Notes under the pieces: model-generated
Told to the model about the DNA's origin: nothing
Database searches by the model: none
Seen by the model: the letters and a program-made list of their open reading frames with translations, nothing else
Shown here: positions 25,211 to 32,916 of the stretch, one piece after another
How positions within the stretch are numbered: the stretch's first letter is position 1
How the letters are laid out: each line of letters begins with the position of its first letter
Origin: Actinoplanes sp. N902-109
GTDB taxonomy: Bacteria; Actinomycetota; Actinomycetes; Mycobacteriales; Micromonosporaceae
Direction: 5' to 3'
NCBI RefSeq assembly: GCF_000389965.1
Contig: NC_021191.1
Location: 2,605,501 to 2,669,500 of the forward strand
Length of the DNA: 64,000 bases
Made by a program: the position numbers and the translations under genes

Positions 25211-27964
25211 CTATCTTGCGGCCGGTAACCTGCCGAGATCCGATCGATTGCTGATGCTCAATTTCCGATAGACCCGGGTCAGATGTTGCTCCACCGTGCT
25301 CACCGTGACGAAGAGTTCGTTGGCTATCTCCCGGTTGGTGCGCCCCCGGGCCGCCAGCTCGGCCACCCGCTGCTCGGCCTCGCTGAGCACCGCCAGCGCG
25401 TCGAAGCCGAGGACCGCTGGTTCGACCGCCGGGACAGGCGTGCTCGTGGGGCCGGTCAGATGAATCATTTCCGGGGACAGCCCGCACTCGACGGCCAGAG
25501 CCCGTGCCTGCCGGAGGGCCTCGTCCGCCTCCGCCGTGCGACCGGCGGCCCGCTGGGCCTGGCTGAGGTCGGCGTAGGCATGTGCCAGCTCCGAGCGGTC
25601 ACCCGCGGTCTGCAAGTGCTTGATGCTGGAGCGCAGCTGCTCGATGCGCAACGGTACGGGAGACGTCGCGGCGAGGGCCCGTAACGTGATGCCGCGTGCT
25701 CGGGGGAGACCGGTGTCCACCATGGCGAGCTCCTCCTCGCACAGTTGTCTGGCGCGATCCCAGTCGCCCATCGCACGACAGGCCTTCGCAGCCTCGCTGC
25801 GCCACGGGATGATGGTGGGAAGGTCGAGCTTCCAGCGACGCATCAGATCGCCGCACAACAGAAAATCGCTGAGGGCTATCTCAGCATGGTTGACAGCCAG
25901 GTGGTAGCGTCCGCGCGCCTGGAGGTAGTGCAGACCGAACGGCGTCTCGAACAGCGCGGGCCGCATGTTGATGTTGAGCAGGCCGGCTGCCTCCTCGAGT
26001 TCGCCCATGCCGGTGAGCACCATGACCAGGACCGCTATCGGCAACCCGGCGACCACTCCCCACCCCGGGATGGGCAACACGGACAGTGCCGCGCGCGCAT
26101 GTCGTTCCGCGGTCCGCAGATCACCCGTGCGGCCGCTGATCGAGGCGCGCATCACCCGGAACATGGACTCCCACACCCGGGCCCCGGAGGCTTTGCGCAG
26201 GAGCCGGTCGCACCAGTACGACGCCCGGTCCAGCCGGTCGTGGTAGACCAGGGTCGACACGGCCACGGCGCTCGAGCCGACCAGAAGGTCGTCGACGTAC
26301 TGCCGTTGCAGCAGTTGTTCCGCATGCTGCACCTGGGCGTTCTTCGACTCCGGGTCCGACTCCGCGATCGGTGCGATCGCGCGCAGCTGCGGGTCCACGG
26401 TGGCAGGAAGGGCGCTGTCGAGCTCGGACCACTCCGGCCGGCGACGCAGTTCGGCGAACAGTGCGGGATACATGAACGCCAGCCACGGCTGGGCCTTTGC
26501 CATGGCGGCGGCATCTTCCGCGCCGGTGGTCGTGGGCGAGCCGGTCAGATGGTGCAGCGCCTCCCGGGCCTGCTCAGTCTGCCCGCTCCAGAGCAGATAC
26601 TTCGTCAGGACCGCCAGTTGCATGCCACGTAGCGAGCCGCGCCGCATGGCCGCGGTCAGCTCCGGCATCCGCCGTTCGGCGGTCGACGGGTCGACATGCC
26701 ACTCGGCGGAGGCCAGCAGCATCCGGATGGTCTCCCGCTGGTTCTCGTCGTGGCACAGCTGTTCGCTCAACCGCAGGAAAGTCAGTGCACGCGGCAGATC
26801 GCCTGAGTCGAGGGCCAGCGTGCCGGCTTGGTGCAGAACGTCGGCGCACCACGGTTCGTCGGTGGGCGCGCTCTCGACGAGGTGGTGGGCGACCGAGGTG
26901 ACCGCAGCGCCGTGCTCGTGCAGCACCCGGGCCGCGCGCTGGTGCAACAGCGCGCGTTCCTCGGGGGTCAGTGCGCCCAGCACCGCGGCACGGGCCGCGG
27001 GATGGCGGAACTGCTCGCCGTCGAGCACGCCGGTCGCTTGCAGCGCGTCGATGCCGTGTGCGACCACACTCGGGTTCATGTCGAGGAGGGTGCTGAGCAG
27101 TGTGGAGTCCCCGAGGGTGGCGAGACCCCGGGCGATCTTCAGCAGGCTCGGCTCGCACCGGTAGAGACAGCTCACCAGGGCCTCGGCGTAACCGTCGCCG
27201 ATCACGATCCCGTCCGCCGGCAGTTGCCCGCTGCCGCACTGGTCCTGAACGAGCGCATTGACCAGCAGCGGGTTGCCTCCGCTGATCCGGCGGCACTCCT
27301 CGGCCAGGCCGGCCGCCGCGCTGCCCAGCCGGTCGGTCAGGATGCTCCGCACGCCCTCGAGCGACAGCAGCGGCAGCCGGATCTGGTGGCCGTGGGGCTG
27401 ATGCAGCAGCTCGGCGGTGAGTACCGGATGGGCCTGGCGTGGACGGTCCCAGTCGGTCATCACCAGCAGCAACCGGGCGGAGCCGGCTCGGTTCGCCAGG
27501 AACAGCAGGCACTGCAGCGACAGTTCGTCCACGTTGCGGACGTCGTCGATGCCGATGACCAGGACGCCGTCGTGGGTGAGTGTCAAAATCTCGCTGCAGA
27601 GTTCGCGCAGCAGCGGGGCGACGGCGAGACTCACCGCGTCCGGGTCGCTGGCATGCAGCGTCTCCCGGAGCCGGCATTCGGCCATGACCGTGGCCAGCCT
27701 GGAGCGGACGTCGTGATCGAACCGGGTGTTGTGGAACAGCTGGTCCATCAGGCCGAGTGAGAAGTTCTGCTCACTGCGGGTCGCGACGGCGTACAGGGCC
27801 TGAGCGCCCGCATGCGTTGCCTGCGAGGCGAAAGTGCGCAGCAGGGTGGTGCGGCCGCTACCCGCCGGTCCGCGCAGGACCAGAGCGGCTCCGGTGCCGC
27901 GATGAGCCGCGCTCAGCAGGCGCGACATCAAGGCTAGATGTTCTTCTCTTTCGGTCAGCGTCAT
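25211..27964 (-). CDS. LAL-type LuxR-family regulator (ATPase)
   Basis: A 917-residue large ATP-binding LuxR regulator. The N-terminal AAA-type NTPase has Walker A GPAGSGRT (residues 32-39) and Walker B GVLVIGIDDV (about 133-142). The middle 500 residues are helical and TPR-like (ELAHAYADLSQAQRAAGRTA, LRQARALAVECGL). The C-terminal LuxR helix-turn-helix is LSEAEQRVAELAARGRTNRE, IANELFVTVSTVEQHLTRVY, RKLSISNRSDL. LAL proteins are common pathway-specific activators of modular PKS clusters (PikD, RapH type). It probably acts with the SARP. A possible promoter lies about 315 bp upstream of its start in a long leader. Confidence 0.92.
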   Translation of the reverse strand: MTLTEREEHLALMSRLLSAAHRGTGAALVLRGPAGSGRTTLLRTFASQATHAGAQALYAVATRSEQNFSLGLMDQLFHNTRFDHDVRSRLATVMAECRLRETLHASDPDAVSLAVAPLLRELCSEILTLTHDGVLVIGIDDVRNVDELSLQCLLFLANRAGSARLLLVMTDWDRPRQAHPVLTAELLHQPHGHQIRLPLLSLEGVRSILTDRLGSAAAGLAEECRRISGGNPLLVNALVQDQCGSGQLPADGIVIGDGYAEALVSCLYRCEPSLLKIARGLATLGDSTLLSTLLDMNPSVVAHGIDALQATGVLDGEQFRHPAARAAVLGALTPEERALLHQRAARVLHEHGAAVTSVAHHLVESAPTDEPWCADVLHQAGTLALDSGDLPRALTFLRLSEQLCHDENQRETIRMLLASAEWHVDPSTAERRMPELTAAMRRGSLRGMQLAVLTKYLLWSGQTEQAREALHHLTGSPTTTGAEDAAAMAKAQPWLAFMYPALFAELRRRPEWSELDSALPATVDPQLRAIAPIAESDPESKNAQVQHAEQLLQRQYVDDLLVGSSAVAVSTLVYHDRLDRASYWCDRLLRKASGARVWESMFRVMRASISGRTGDLRTAERHARAALSVLPIPGWGVVAGLPIAVLVMVLTGMGELEEAAGLLNINMRPALFETPFGLHYLQARGRYHLAVNHAEIALSDFLLCGDLMRRWKLDLPTIIPWRSEAAKACRAMGDWDRARQLCEEELAMVDTGLPRARGITLRALAATSPVPLRIEQLRSSIKHLQTAGDRSELAHAYADLSQAQRAAGRTAEADEALRQARALAVECGLSPEMIHLTGPTSTPVPAVEPAVLGFDALAVLSEAEQRVAELAARGRTNREIANELFVTVSTVEQHLTRVYRKLSISNRSDLGRLPAAR

Positions 27965-28428
27965 CAGGCATGCCCCCGTGGCTCGTCCGACTGCGCGATT
28001 TATTCCTTTGTGGACGCCGATGCTCCCGCCGTCCGGCGCGGCGAGCGCCGCGACAAGACTACTTCATGCATCTCGATATGGCGCAGGAAAACCGCTGGCA
28101 GTCGTGTTTCGAACACGTTGCAGGGGGCGATCGAATAGCACAGATAATCTGCGGGAATGGACATTGATGCCGAGGGTGTGCAGCGCCCGGCGGTGGCCGT
28201 GTGGAAGCGTCCATGGCGGATACATCCGTTTGTGTCATAAATGGCGAACCATCGAGTGTCGCCGATCATGCACGTCCTGACAATGCAGAGAATACGTGTG
28301 CCTGTCAAGGGTGCCGGTGCGACCGGTCCGGCGACGGGCCACACTTGTCCCGACTTATCGCTATACCGAGCCGGCCGGATCGCCCGATGCCGCAGAGCGG
28401 CGGAACCGTCCCGCCAGGTGCGCCCCGA
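27965..28428. other. 464-bp intergenic region with LAL promoter
   Basis: No convincing gene is present. The region is lower in GC than its surroundings. A minus-strand promoter candidate lies at 28280-28308: TTGACA (28308-28303), 17-bp spacer, CATTGT (28285-28280), which would give the LAL gene a leader of about 315 nt. A GC-rich inverted repeat GCGGCG-AG-CGCCGC is near 28037-28052. The rest shows no structure I can assign. Confidence 0.35.
28280..28308 (-). promoter_or_regulatory. Candidate promoter for the LAL regulator
   Basis: A perfect -35 hexamer TTGACA and a partial -10 CATTGT at 17-bp spacing on the minus strand, in the only promoter-sized gap upstream of the LAL gene. It is based on sequence match alone. 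Confidence 0.35.
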
Positions 28429-29319
28429 TCAGATCCGGGCGGGAGCATCCGAGTCGTGCGTCTGCCAGTAGCGGCGCAGGTGCCCGGCGAACTCGGCCGC
28501 GCGTTCGTCCGGGAAGAACAGCTTCGCGCCGGGCAGTTCGACCACCTCGTCCGCGCCGGCGATGGTGTCGAGCAGCCAGTACGCCCAGGAGACGCCGTAG
28601 TGCGGATCGTTGGTCCCCCACACGATGAAGGTCGGCACGCTGAGTTTTCTGAGCCCGGGCACCGAGCCGCTCAGGTCCGCCGGGTCCAGCCGGGTGATGA
28701 TCCGCTCGAAATGCCGCGCCGTTTCCAGGCTGCCCGCCACCGGTCCCACGTAGGCCCGTAGGACATCGATCGGCAGCAGGTCGGGCCGTTCGTAGCCACC
28801 GCCGAGCGGGCGGTCCGCCGGGGGCAGGGACTCGAGTGCCTGGTACATGGCAACGAGCCGGGGCGCGAGCTCACCACGCTTCGCCAGCGGCACCGTGTCC
28901 CGGAACGCCGGGTTGGGTATGTTGTCCCCGGCTTCGCAGTTGGTGAGAGTCAGCGTACGGAGACGCTCGGGATGCGCAGCCGCAAAGATCTGCGCCACCG
29001 CGCCGCCGGTGTCGTTACCGATGAGATCGAAGGTGTCGACGCCGAGAGCATCGCAGTACCAGCCGACCGCGTCCGCCAGACCGCGCAGGGAGAGATCCTG
29101 CTCGGGTCCCGGGATGCTGCCGCCATGAGCGGGCAGATCGATGGCGATGCACCGGCGCTCGGTGCTGAGCTCGGCGATCAGGTTGGACCAGAGACAGGCA
29201 TTGGTGCCCAGGCCGTGCACGAGGACAGTCACGGGGCCGGTGCCGACATCGATGCCGGACATCGTTGCGTGTGCGTTCCTGAACGTGACCCGGTACCGCT
29301 CAAGCCGGCGCAGCTCCAT
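28429..29319 (-). CDS. Alpha/beta hydrolase with Asp-type nucleophile elbow
   Basis: A 296-residue alpha/beta hydrolase. The oxyanion strand is VTVLVHGLGTNACLW; the elbow is DLIGNDTGGAVAQ, with Asp where most esterases have Ser, as in haloalkane dehalogenases and epoxide hydrolases. An acid candidate is in VWGTNDPHYG. The usual C-terminal catalytic His region reads ELPGAKLFFPDERAAEFAGH: the expected His before FF is Leu. Catalysis is therefore uncertain. ATG 29319 has GGGTGG upstream and lies 13 bp after the ferredoxin stop; longer in-frame starts overlap the ferredoxin gene and are rejected. It forms an operon with that ferredoxin under a SARP-like array, so it should act on the polyketide or an intermediate. 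Confidence 0.82.
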   Translation of the reverse strand: MELRRLERYRVTFRNAHATMSGIDVGTGPVTVLVHGLGTNACLWSNLIAELSTERRCIAIDLPAHGGSIPGPEQDLSLRGLADAVGWYCDALGVDTFDLIGNDTGGAVAQIFAAAHPERLRTLTLTNCEAGDNIPNPAFRDTVPLAKRGELAPRLVAMYQALESLPPADRPLGGGYERPDLLPIDVLRAYVGPVAGSLETARHFERIITRLDPADLSGSVPGLRKLSVPTFIVWGTNDPHYGVSWAYWLLDTIAGADEVVELPGAKLFFPDERAAEFAGHLRRYWQTHDSDAPARI

Positions 29320-29332
29320 GGCGGCCACCCGG

Positions 29333-29536
29333 TCAGGCGAAGCTGTCGAGAACGGCGATCGCCCGTTCCGGGCAGGCAGCCGCTCCGCGCGTCGCTGCGG
29401 CCTCCTGACCCGGTGCGACCTCGAAGTCGCCCATCTCGTTGACCCCCGAGGTCTCGTTGATCTCGTAGACGTCCGGGGCCAGCGCCTGGCACATGCCATG
29501 ACCCATGCACCCGTCCGGATCCACGCGAATCTTCAT
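29333..29536 (-). CDS. Ferredoxin with CxxHxxC cluster motif
   Basis: A 67-residue ferredoxin. Cluster ligands are Cys10-x2-His13-x2-Cys16 (GCMGHGMC) and Cys55-Pro (ACPERAI). His replaces the second Cys of the common 3Fe-4S/4Fe-4S motif, a variant known in actinobacterial P450 partner ferredoxins. It should pass electrons to one or more of the cluster P450s; it shares a divergent promoter region with the P450 at 29747. The gene is the first of a two-gene operon and a three-heptamer array lies 48-76 bp upstream of its start. Confidence 0.93.
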   Translation of the reverse strand: MKIRVDPDGCMGHGMCQALAPDVYEINETSGVNEMGDFEVAPGQEAAATRGAAACPERAIAVLDSFA

Positions 29537-29583
29537 CCCGGTTCCTCCCTGTACGGCTGTCGTCAGGGACTGTGTCGCCGACG

Positions 29584-29612
29584 GCTAAGCCACGGCTGAA
29601 GACCTGCTGAAG
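29584..29612 (-). promoter_or_regulatory. SARP-type array upstream of ferredoxin operon
   Basis: Three heptamers at exactly 11-bp period on the + strand: GCTAAGC (29584), GCTGAAG (29595), GCTGAAG (29606). Heptameric direct repeats with 4-bp gaps are the known SARP-binding architecture. The array points away from the ferredoxin start at 29536. Confidence 0.7.
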
Positions 29613-29625
29613 CGTCGTGGCAGGG

Positions 29626-29654
29626 CTTTAGCCGGCCGAAAGCGCCTCCTTAGC
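29626..29654 (+). promoter_or_regulatory. SARP-type array upstream of P450 operon
   Basis: The mirror image of the previous array: CTTTAGC (29626), CGAAAGC (29637), CCTTAGC (29648), again at 11-bp period, which reads GCTAAGG, GCTTTCG, GCTAAAG on the other strand. It lies about 95-120 bp before the P450 start at 29747. The middle unit is the weakest. Confidence 0.65.
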
Positions 29655-29746
29655 CGGTCTCCCGACCCTGGTGCGACGGGCCTGAACGCGCCCGCGGGCC
29701 GACCGGCACGCCAGTGCTCCGGTGGCCGACGAGGGAGGAGAGCGTG

Positions 29747-30982
29747 ATGGACGACGGTGGTGCGACGGGCCGGTGCCCCTATGCGGGACCTGCGACGGTG
29801 GCGGAACGGACCCGCCGGTGGAGCATCTACCAGCCGTGGTTGCAGGAGGACCCGGTCAGCCGGTTCAATGAGATGCGCGAACAGGGGCCGATCGTGCGGT
29901 CCGAGGAGTTCGGCGGCTACTGGATCTTCACCCGCTACGAGGACATCGAGTGGGCCGCGCGGAACCCGGAGATCTTCTCCAACGCCCAGGTCGGCATCCC
30001 GCACCGGGAGATCTTCCCGGCGAAGCAGATCCCGGTGCAGCTCGACGGTGACGAGCACCGCAAGTGGCGGCTCGCCCTGTCCGACCTCTTCAACCCGGGC
30101 GTGGTCAACCACTTCACGCCGCAGTTCCGGCAGGCCGTCATCGACACGATCGAGCCGCTGGTGCCGCAGGGTCAATGCGACTTCGTCCAGGACGTGGCCG
30201 TCAAGCTGCCCGCCGAGGCGTTCCTCATCAACTTCGGCATCGGACGCGAATATCTGCAGCCGCTGCTCGACCATAAGAACTGGCTTCGCCGCGAAGGGCT
30301 GCCGAACGCGCGCAACGACGAGGAGATCAAAGAGGCCAACAAGCCGTTCTGGGACTTCTTCTCCGATGCCATCGACCGGCGCCGGGCCGAGGGTACGGAG
30401 GGCCGGCGCGACGTGCTCAGCCAGCTGATCAACTCGACCTACGACGGTCGCCCGCCCACCCAGGACGAGATGATCAACGCAGCCTTCGTGACGATGCTGG
30501 CGGCGCTGGACACCACGACGGCAGCGCTCGGGCTCATCTTCCAGTACCTGGCCCGGCATCCCGAGGCGCAGAAACTGGTCGTCGCCCAACCCGAGCGCAT
30601 CCCGGTCGTGATCGAGGAACTGATGCGGCACGAGCCGGTCGTCTCCACCGGCAGGCTCGTCACCCGGGACGTCGAACGGCACGGGGTGCAGCTGCGAGCC
30701 GGCGACCGGGTCCTGCTGTCCTGGGGCATGAGTGGCCTGGACCCGGCGGCGTTCGACCATGCCGACGAGGTCGACTTCGACCGGTCCAGCACCCGGCACC
30801 TGGCGTTCGCCGTCGGCCCGCACCGGTGCCTGGGCATGTTCGTCGCCCGCCGGATGATGAAGCTCGCGGTCGAGGAGTGGCACGCCCGGGTGCCGTCCTA
30901 CCGGATCACCGCCGGCGCGACTCCCGAGGCGCACTACTCCCCGGCGCGTGGGCTGCGGAGCCTGCCTCTGACGTTCGGGTGA
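29747..30982 (+). CDS. Cytochrome P450 (cluster tailoring enzyme)
   Basis: A 411-residue P450. Motifs: ALDTTTAALGLIFQYLARHP (I-helix, with Leu-Asp-Thr-Thr), IEELMRHEPVVSTGRLVTRD (ExxR) and HLAFAVGPHRCLGMFVARRM with the Cys ligand at about 361; the haem loop lacks the usual Gly after Phe (FAVG instead of FGxG). The N-terminal GRCPYAG and YEDIEWAARNPEIFSN are typical of the CYP family that hydroxylates polyketides. ATG 29747 has GGAGGAG 7 bp upstream; GTG 29744 is a close alternative. It is the first gene of an operon with a UspA-like gene and two FAD monooxygenases, and divergent from the ferredoxin likely to feed it. Confidence 0.93.
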   Translation: MDDGGATGRCPYAGPATVAERTRRWSIYQPWLQEDPVSRFNEMREQGPIVRSEEFGGYWIFTRYEDIEWAARNPEIFSNAQVGIPHREIFPAKQIPVQLDGDEHRKWRLALSDLFNPGVVNHFTPQFRQAVIDTIEPLVPQGQCDFVQDVAVKLPAEAFLINFGIGREYLQPLLDHKNWLRREGLPNARNDEEIKEANKPFWDFFSDAIDRRRAEGTEGRRDVLSQLINSTYDGRPPTQDEMINAAFVTMLAALDTTTAALGLIFQYLARHPEAQKLVVAQPERIPVVIEELMRHEPVVSTGRLVTRDVERHGVQLRAGDRVLLSWGMSGLDPAAFDHADEVDFDRSSTRHLAFAVGPHRCLGMFVARRMMKLAVEEWHARVPSYRITAGATPEAHYSPARGLRSLPLTFG

Positions 30983-31398
30983 CCATGTTCGTGGCAGCAG
31001 TCGTCGATGACCGCCGGTGTACCCAGGCAGCGGTGCGTGCGGCGGCCCGTATCGCCAGCTCGCGGTCCCTGTCGGTGCTGGTCATCATCGAGGATCGCGC
31101 GCAGTGGTTCGACATGTTCGCTTCCTACTACTCGGTCGTTCTGCCCGGTTTGCGGGACGACATGGCCAGCGCGGTGTTCGCGACCACCGCGACAGCACTC
31201 GCACCGACCGGTCTGGCGTGGGACTTCTGCCGGGCCGACGAACTGCCACGGGGCTTCCTCGACGGGGCTTCCGTGGTGATCTCGCGGCACCGGTGGTGGC
31301 CACCGTGGCGGCCGGCGCCGGCCAGACGGATCAGCGGGGGACGGATGTCCGTCGTCCTCGTCGGCTGTGGAGCGTCCAGCCGGATGGCGAACAGATGA
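30979..31398 (+). CDS. UspA-like small protein of unknown role
   Basis: A 139-residue protein, VTMFVAAVVDDRRCTQAAVR at the start, then ARIASSRSLSVLVIIEDRAQ and a C-terminal RMSVVLVGCG. The alternating hydrophobic strands and helices (VAAVVDD, LSVLVIIED, GASVVISRH, MSVVLVG) suggest a Rossmann-like universal-stress-protein fold, but the ATP-binding GxxG-S/T motif is not clear, so this is tentative. GTG 30979 overlaps the P450 stop by 4 bp (GTGA), implying translational coupling; ATG 30985 is the alternative. It is placed between a P450 and two monooxygenases in one operon, so a helper or binding role in tailoring is possible. Confidence 0.6.
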   Translation: MTMFVAAVVDDRRCTQAAVRAAARIASSRSLSVLVIIEDRAQWFDMFASYYSVVLPGLRDDMASAVFATTATALAPTGLAWDFCRADELPRGFLDGASVVISRHRWWPPWRPAPARRISGGRMSVVLVGCGASSRMANR

Positions 31399-31408
31399 GG
31401 GAGAACCG

Positions 31409-32890
31409 ATGAGCAACATCGTACTGATCGCCGGTGGCGGCCCGACCGGCCTGATGCTCGCCGGCGAGCTGGCTCTCGCCGGGGTGCCGGCAGTTGTGAT
31501 CGAACGCCGCACCGAACCCGCGCAGGTCTCCCAGGGCATGGCGATACATGGCCGGACCCTGGAGGTGTTCCGTCAGCGCGGGCTGACCGACCGCATCCCG
31601 CCGGGCGCGATGACGCCGTGGCCGCGCACCCCGTTCGCGCTGCTGTGGCTGGACCTGGCGACGGTGGACGAGCGCGACTACACCTACGTGTTACCGCAGT
31701 GGCGCACCGAGGAGTTGCTGGCGGCCCGTGCGACCGAGCTCGGTGTGACCATCATGCGCGGCACCGAGCTTGTCGGGTGCAGCCAGGACGACACCGGTGT
31801 GTCGGTCACCATCCGTTCGGCAGCCGGGGAAGAAGTGCTCCGAGCCGGTTATGTCGTCGGCTGTGACGGTGAGTTCAGCGTGGTCCGGTCCGGCGCCGGC
31901 ATCGGGTTCCCCGCCGACGGGATGCGTTACTACGGCGTCATGGGCGACGTGGAACTGGAACCCGGGACGGAGAACGATTTCGTCTCCGGCGTCTTCCCCG
32001 CGGGCATGTCGTCGGCCATCCCGCTGCGCCCCGGGCTCGTCCGGCTGATGACGGTCGAGTTCGAGACCGACCGCCCGGACGACTCGGTGCCGGTCACCGC
32101 CGGGGAACTCAGCCAGAGCGTGGGCCGGATCACCGGGCGCACCCCGGACATCGGGGAACCACACTGGGTCAGCCGGTTCGGCAATCACACCCGGCTCGCC
32201 GACTGCTACCGCAAAGGTCGCATCTTTCTCGCCGGTGACGCGGCCCACGTGTTGTTCGTGTCCGGCACCCAGGGGCTCAACACGGGGATCCAGGACGCGG
32301 TCAACCTGGGCTGGAAGCTTGCGGCGGCCATCAACGGCTGGGCGCCGCCCGGGCTGCTCGACACCTACGAGGAGGAGCGCCGGCCGGTGGGCCGAAGGGT
32401 TGTCACGCACGCCAGGGCTCAGATGGCGCTGCTGCACCCGGTGGACCGCATCGCGGAGCTGCGGCGCACGGTCGAGGAGTTCCTGGCCTACGACTCGGTG
32501 AACCAGTTCCTGCTCAAGGCTGCGACCCGGGACGACTATCCGGGACTCGGCGAGCGCATCACCGACCTGGCGGTGTCCGTGTCGGACAACAAGACGACAG
32601 TCGGTGAGCTGCTGCGCCCGGCGCGTGGCGTCCTCCTGGATCTGTCCGGGGGCCGGGCGCAGCTCGCTTCGATCGCGGACGGCTACGGCGATCGCATCGA
32701 CATCGTCAGTGCGGAACCCACCGACGAGACCGGGGCCGCTGTCCTGCTGTTGCGGCCGGACGGCCACGTCGCCCACCGCGGGACCGGCGACCCGGATGAC
32801 GACGGCCTGCGGCTCGCCCTGTCGACCTGGTTCGGCCGGCCGAAGGCCGGACTCGCACCGGCAGGGCCGGGGAAGGCGGAAGCCCGATGA
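31409..32890 (+). CDS. FAD-dependent monooxygenase (cluster, first copy)
   Basis: A 493-residue class A flavin monooxygenase of the PheA/TfdB/polyketide-hydroxylase type. FAD motif LIAGGGPTGLMLAGELALAG at the N-terminus; DG motif YVVGCDGEFSVVRSGAG; GD motif GRIFLAGDAAHVLFVSGTQG then NLGWKLAAAINGWAPPGLLD. A thioredoxin-like C-terminal domain (GVLLDLSGG, VLLLRPDGHVAHRG) completes it. It should hydroxylate, epoxidise or Baeyer-Villiger-oxidise the polyketide. The ATG has GGGAGAA upstream. Its end overlaps an in-frame upstream start of the next gene, a paralogue sharing the NGWAPPGLLDTY block, which suggests an old tandem duplication. Confidence 0.93.
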   Translation: MSNIVLIAGGGPTGLMLAGELALAGVPAVVIERRTEPAQVSQGMAIHGRTLEVFRQRGLTDRIPPGAMTPWPRTPFALLWLDLATVDERDYTYVLPQWRTEELLAARATELGVTIMRGTELVGCSQDDTGVSVTIRSAAGEEVLRAGYVVGCDGEFSVVRSGAGIGFPADGMRYYGVMGDVELEPGTENDFVSGVFPAGMSSAIPLRPGLVRLMTVEFETDRPDDSVPVTAGELSQSVGRITGRTPDIGEPHWVSRFGNHTRLADCYRKGRIFLAGDAAHVLFVSGTQGLNTGIQDAVNLGWKLAAAINGWAPPGLLDTYEEERRPVGRRVVTHARAQMALLHPVDRIAELRRTVEEFLAYDSVNQFLLKAATRDDYPGLGERITDLAVSVSDNKTTVGELLRPARGVLLDLSGGRAQLASIADGYGDRIDIVSAEPTDETGAAVLLLRPDGHVAHRGTGDPDDDGLRLALSTWFGRPKAGLAPAGPGKAEAR

Positions 32891-32916
32891 GTGTCTCGCC
32901 CTCGGAAGGAGAACCC

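Noticed and set aside
29320..29499. N-terminal extension of the hydrolase to 29499
   Set aside because: It would overlap the whole ferredoxin gene and is Arg/Thr/Ser-rich antisense-type sequence; ATG 29319 has a ribosome binding site.
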